This document shows, one piece after another, positions 5,554 through 8,342 of a stretch of 8,342 nt of DNA (positions are counted from its first letter, which is position 1; each line of letters starts with the position of its first letter). The position numbers and the translations under genes were made by a program. Where the stretch lies: positions 1-8,342 of the forward strand of contig CALMAD010000450.1 of the NCBI GenBank assembly GCA_937859105.1, written 5' to 3'. The notes below the pieces were generated by a model. It was not told the origin of the DNA. It saw only the letters and a list, made by a program, of their open reading frames with translations, and did not search any database. The DNA comes from an uncultured Propionibacteriaceae bacterium (GTDB lineage: Bacteria > Actinomycetota > Actinomycetes > Propionibacteriales > Propionibacteriaceae).

Positions 5554-7157
5554 CCGCCACCCCGACGACCCTCCAGGACCCGCACGGACGCCCCCAACCC
5601 ACCCCGCCGAACCGCCGCGCCCGGGCGGTGATGCCGTTGGCGATGGCGTTGCCGGTCGCGGCAGCCGCGGCGGTGCTGATGGATCTCGCCTACCCGGAGG
5701 TGGGATTCTGGCCGGCCGCGTTCGCCGCGACCGGGCTGCTGCTTCTCGCCCTGATCGGCCGGAGCGTGTGGGGGGCGGTGGCGGTCGGGGCGGTGTTCGG
5801 GTTGCTGTTCTTCGGGCTGCTGGTGTCCTGGACGACCCGGTATCTCGGGCCGGTGCCGTGGGCGGCACTGACCGTCGTGGAAGGGACCCTGACCGCGGTC
5901 GGGATCATCCCGCTGGCACTCGCCTACCGGTGGGTGCCGCGCGCCGCCCCCGGCCCGGTCGGACGCCTGCTCCTGCTGCCGGGCCTGCTGGCCGCGTTGT
6001 GGACGGGCCGGGAGGTGCTGCTGGGCGCCTGGCCGTACGGGGGGCTGCCGTGGGCGCGGCTCGGGATCACCCAAGCCGACAGCCCCCTCGTTCAGACGGT
6101 GTCCTGGGTCGGGGTGAGCGGGCTCACCTTCCTGATGGTCTTCACCGTCGCCGCCGCGATCGAAACCATCCGGACCGGCCGGTGGCGTCGCCCGTTCCCC
6201 GCCGCCGTACCCGCCGTCACCACCCTGATGCTGGTCCTGGTCCCGGCGTTTCCCACCACACCGGCCGGGACGATGCGGGTCGGGGCGGTGCAAGGCAACG
6301 GCCCGTCCGGGTACTTCGACCAGCGCACCGTGGGGGCGATCGCCCGGGCGCAGGGGGACGCGACCGGCCCGGTGCTCGACGCGGATGTGGATCTGGTGGT
6401 GTGGCCGGAAGGGCTGGATGCTGACCCGTTCCAGACCCCGTGGCTGGCCGAGTATCTCACCGGCATCAGCACCCGGGCAGGTGCCCCGCTGCTGGCGAAC
6501 GCGGCCACCACGGCGGGCGGCAACATCTACAACACGTCGTTCCTGTGGGACCCGGCCACCACCGGTGCCACGCCACGACGGGAGCAGGTGCAGACGCACG
6601 CGAAACGCCACCCGGTGCCGTTCGGCGAGTACGTGCCCGACCGGGCGTTCTACACCCTGCTCGCTCCCGACCTGGTCGGGCTGCTGCAACGCGAATACGC
6701 GCACGGCACCGACCTGCCCATGGTCACCGTCGGCGACGTGCCGGTGGGGTTGGCGATCTGCTTCGACGTGATCTACGACGAAGTCATCGCCGAGAGCGTC
6801 ACCGCCGGCGCGGAGCTGCTGGTGTTCCAGACCAACAATGCCGACTTCCGCGGCACGGACGAGAACCTGCAGCAGCTCGCGGTCGCCAGAATCCGCGCGG
6901 TGGAGACCGGCCGCACCGTGGTGAACGTCTCCACCGTCGGCGCCAGCCAGATCATCCGCCCCGACGGCAGCACCCTCACCGGTCTGCCCGCCGGACAGGC
7001 CGGGGCGATGATCGCCGACACCGACCTGCGCGCCGGGCTCACCCCCGCCGTCCTCATCGGGCAAGGCGTTTCCACTGTCACCCTATGGGGTGGGCTGGGT
7101 GGTCTCGCCCTCACCGGTGCGATCGCCCGGCGGCGACGCCCCCCTGCCGTGGCCTGA
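5550..7157 (+). CDS. lnt: Apolipoprotein N-acyltransferase
   Basis: Encodes 535 residues from the ATG at 5550, which overlaps the flavoprotein stop by 4 nt. The N-terminal part has hydrophobic helices at about 28-46, 52-70, 74-93, 103-125, 138-152 and 180-203, including the family signature WPYGGLPWARLG (161-172). A nitrilase-like periplasmic domain spans about 242-490, and a final helix lies at 502-523 before an Arg-rich tail. The nitrilase triad is visible as Glu287 (WPEG), Lys352 (AKRHPVPFGEYVP) and Cys404 (ICFD). The enzyme transfers an acyl chain from phospholipid to the N-terminal cysteine of diacylglyceryl lipoproteins on the outer face of the membrane. The E. coli homologue was first called CutE because mutants were copper-sensitive. 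In actinomycetes several lnt paralogues can coexist, so this copy may serve the local copper system. Asp406 replaces the usual Glu after the catalytic Cys-Tyr/Phe. Confidence 0.93.
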   Translation: MTATPTTLQDPHGRPQPTPPNRRARAVMPLAMALPVAAAAAVLMDLAYPEVGFWPAAFAATGLLLLALIGRSVWGAVAVGAVFGLLFFGLLVSWTTRYLGPVPWAALTVVEGTLTAVGIIPLALAYRWVPRAAPGPVGRLLLLPGLLAALWTGREVLLGAWPYGGLPWARLGITQADSPLVQTVSWVGVSGLTFLMVFTVAAAIETIRTGRWRRPFPAAVPAVTTLMLVLVPAFPTTPAGTMRVGAVQGNGPSGYFDQRTVGAIARAQGDATGPVLDADVDLVVWPEGLDADPFQTPWLAEYLTGISTRAGAPLLANAATTAGGNIYNTSFLWDPATTGATPRREQVQTHAKRHPVPFGEYVPDRAFYTLLAPDLVGLLQREYAHGTDLPMVTVGDVPVGLAICFDVIYDEVIAESVTAGAELLVFQTNNADFRGTDENLQQLAVARIRAVETGRTVVNVSTVGASQIIRPDGSTLTGLPAGQAGAMIADTDLRAGLTPAVLIGQGVSTVTLWGGLGGLALTGAIARRRRPPAVA

Positions 7158-7185
7158 CCAGGCATGCCCGCCAGACAACCCGGGG

Positions 7186-8071
7186 CTATCCGACGGGCGG
7201 GAGGACGAGGCGGCGGATCTCCGCAGCGATCAGGTCCGGTTCTGTGGCGGGGATGTAGTGGCCGGAGCGGGCAGCGACCACGTGCCGGCCCTGCCGGGAC
7301 TGTGCGGCCCGATACCGCCCGGCGGCGGTCGCGGCATCCCGGACCCGTCGCGGCATCCCGTCCGCGAGACTGCCGGAGATGACGGTGACCGGGACATCGG
7401 GCAGCACCGGCGGGTCGCCGCGCCAGGCGTGCAGCTCGGTGAGGAACGTGCGCGCCTGCCGACCCTGGGTGACCACCACCGCGGGCCGGAACGCCTCCCG
7501 GTGAAGATCCGCCCGCACATCCTCGGGCATCCCCTCCCCGAGGAACCGGAAGAACCGCTCCAGCAACCCCACCCGGGCCAGCACCCACTCCACGGCGATC
7601 ACGATCTTCTCCCCGACCCGGAACCGCATACCGAACAGGAGGTCCGCTGCCTCATCGGTCGGATCCACCAGCACCAGCCCGGCCACCCGGTCCGGGCGGC
7701 GGGACGCGGCCAGCCGCACCATCGGGCCGCCCGCGGAATGCCCCACCTGCACGAACCCGCTGCTCGGCTCGAGGCCGTCCAGCAGATCGTTCAGGTCGTC
7801 GGCCATCCGGTCCAGGGTGTGCCCTGCACTATCCGGGACGGACCGGCCCAGCCCTGCCCGGTCATACACCACGGCCCGCGTGAACGCGGCGACCCGGGTC
7901 TGCACCGACGCCCAGGTGGACCGGGTCGCCGCCGATCCCGCCTCGAACACCACCGTCGGCACCCCGGTGGCCCCCGGCGGGACCCGGCAGCACCATCGCA
8001 TACAGGGCGCGCCCGTCACGGGTGCGCACCCACACCGGCTCCCCCTGGGTGTGCACACCAGACCCGGTCAC
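7186..8071 (-). CDS. Alpha/beta hydrolase, frameshifted near the N-terminus
   Basis: The body (residues after GVPTVVFEAG) is an alpha/beta-hydrolase fold: YDRAGLGRS, a nucleophile elbow GHSAGG, LVLVDPTDEA after the next strand, and a C-terminal SGHYIP with the likely catalytic His. In a frame-corrected 294-residue protein these place Ser at about 112 and His at about 271; an Asp in DPTDEA is a candidate acid. The natural N-terminus, VWVRTRDGRALYAMVLPGPAG, lies in another frame starting at a GTG (8071) with a G-rich site upstream. The frames join if one G is removed from the G5 run (CCCCC, 7971-7975 on the plus strand). As written, the body can be read only from GTG/ATG codons giving an implausible Cys/Arg-rich start. 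It is either a real inactivating frameshift or a homopolymer error. The substrate is unknown; esterase or peptidase-like activity fits the family. It lies 10 bp after the preceding minus-strand gene and ends 28 bp from lnt. Confidence 0.8.
7971..7975 (-). other. Frameshift point in the hydrolase (G5 run)
   Basis: The minus-strand G5 homopolymer is where family-like sequence passes from one frame (ending PGPAG) to another (continuing ATGVPTVVFEAG). Dropping one G restores one continuous 294-codon frame. Confidence 0.65.
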
Positions 8072-8081
8072 GACCCACCCC

Positions 8082-8342
8082 CTACCGGTCCGTGCCCTGG
8101 CGGGAGGCGCCGGTCGCGGCGCGGTGGGCTTTCTCCCGCAGGGCCAGCAGGGCGAGGGTGTCGTCCTTGATCTGAGTGCGGCCGAGGATCCCCCAGTGCG
8201 CGCTGAGGTGGTCTTCGAGGTAGCGCAGCACCCGGGCGAACGGGACGGTGTGCCACGGCGCCCCCGCCCCGGGCGGGGAGGTGGGGTTGCCGAACACGAC
8301 CGTGCGGATCGTGTGCCCTTCCGGCGCCACCGTCCGTCCCGT
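8082..8342 (-). CDS. Unrecognised protein, C-terminal part (5' partial)
   Basis: The frame ends at a TAG (8084-8082) and is open through the right edge, so the gene probably starts outside the window; a GTG at 8330 is a possible but unsupported start. The visible 86 residues include APEGHTIRTVVFGNP, a Pro/Gly loop, WHTVPFARVLRYLEDHLSAHW and a Lys/Asp/Leu-rich helix with KDDTLALLALREKAHRA. They suggest a soluble alpha/beta domain closing on helices, with no membrane segment or signal. I do not recognise the family. The alpha/beta hydrolase starts 10 bp downstream on the same strand, so the two are likely co-transcribed. Confidence 0.6.
   Translation of the reverse strand, partial: TGRTVAPEGHTIRTVVFGNPTSPPGAGAPWHTVPFARVLRYLEDHLSAHWGILGRTQIKDDTLALLALREKAHRAATGASRQGTDR

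Noticed and set aside
5259..7064. 601-codon minus-strand open frame opposite lnt
   Set aside because: Lnt on the other strand has its catalytic triad and family signature; the antisense product is low-complexity.
1..8342. tRNA, rRNA, CRISPR array, insertion sequence or transposase
   Set aside because: I saw no cloverleaf, spaced repeats, terminal inverted repeats with a transposase, or integrase motif anywhere in the window.

Overview
This 8.3 kb window is very GC-rich, with strong G/C bias at third codon positions in the real genes, GTG as well as ATG starts, tight 1-4 bp gene overlaps and a near-leaderless start. All of this points to an actinomycete. The content (multicopper oxidase, DUF4396, a DUF6153-like protein, Lnt/CutE, a flavin oxidoreductase and a CsoR-like operator) suggests a copper-handling accessory island on a chromosome or plasmid. 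The genus cannot be fixed from the sequence.

Layout. Positions 1-1295 (+) hold most of a polytopic membrane protein with a C-terminal extracytoplasmic beta-rich domain; its 5' end is cut by the window. Convergent to it, 3394-1478 (-) encodes a 638-residue fusion: an N-terminal DUF4396 membrane region, a His-rich linker, another transmembrane helix, and a two-domain multicopper oxidase with all eleven first-shell copper ligands (ten His and one Cys). Its promoter (TTGAAA, 16 bp, TATAAG on the minus strand) carries a CsoR-like palindrome between the -35 and -10 boxes, the clearest regulatory signal here. Positions 3461-3818 hold no intact gene, but they contain an apparent out-of-frame remnant of a regulator-like C-terminus and a perfect 9-bp-arm inverted repeat. 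Position 3819 (+) starts a 148-residue two-helix membrane protein resembling DUF6153, followed by a hairpin. After a 268-bp gap, a FAD/NAD(P) oxidoreductase (4534-5553) and an apolipoprotein N-acyltransferase (5550-7157) overlap by ATGA. On the minus strand, convergent to lnt, lie the 3' end of an unrecognised gene (ending at 8082) and, 10 bp downstream, an alpha/beta hydrolase (8071-7186) whose reading frame is broken by one extra G in a G5 run.

How it may work together (inference). A CsoR-type repressor, not present in the window, would release the oxidase promoter when copper rises. The membrane-tethered oxidase could oxidise Cu(I) outside the membrane, with the His/Met-rich segments binding or passing copper. 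Lnt (historically CutE, linked to copper tolerance in E. coli) could mature copper-related lipoproteins. The flavoprotein coupled to lnt and the DUF6153-like protein are probably accessory partners of unknown role. The hydrolase and unknown gene at the right end may lie outside the copper module.
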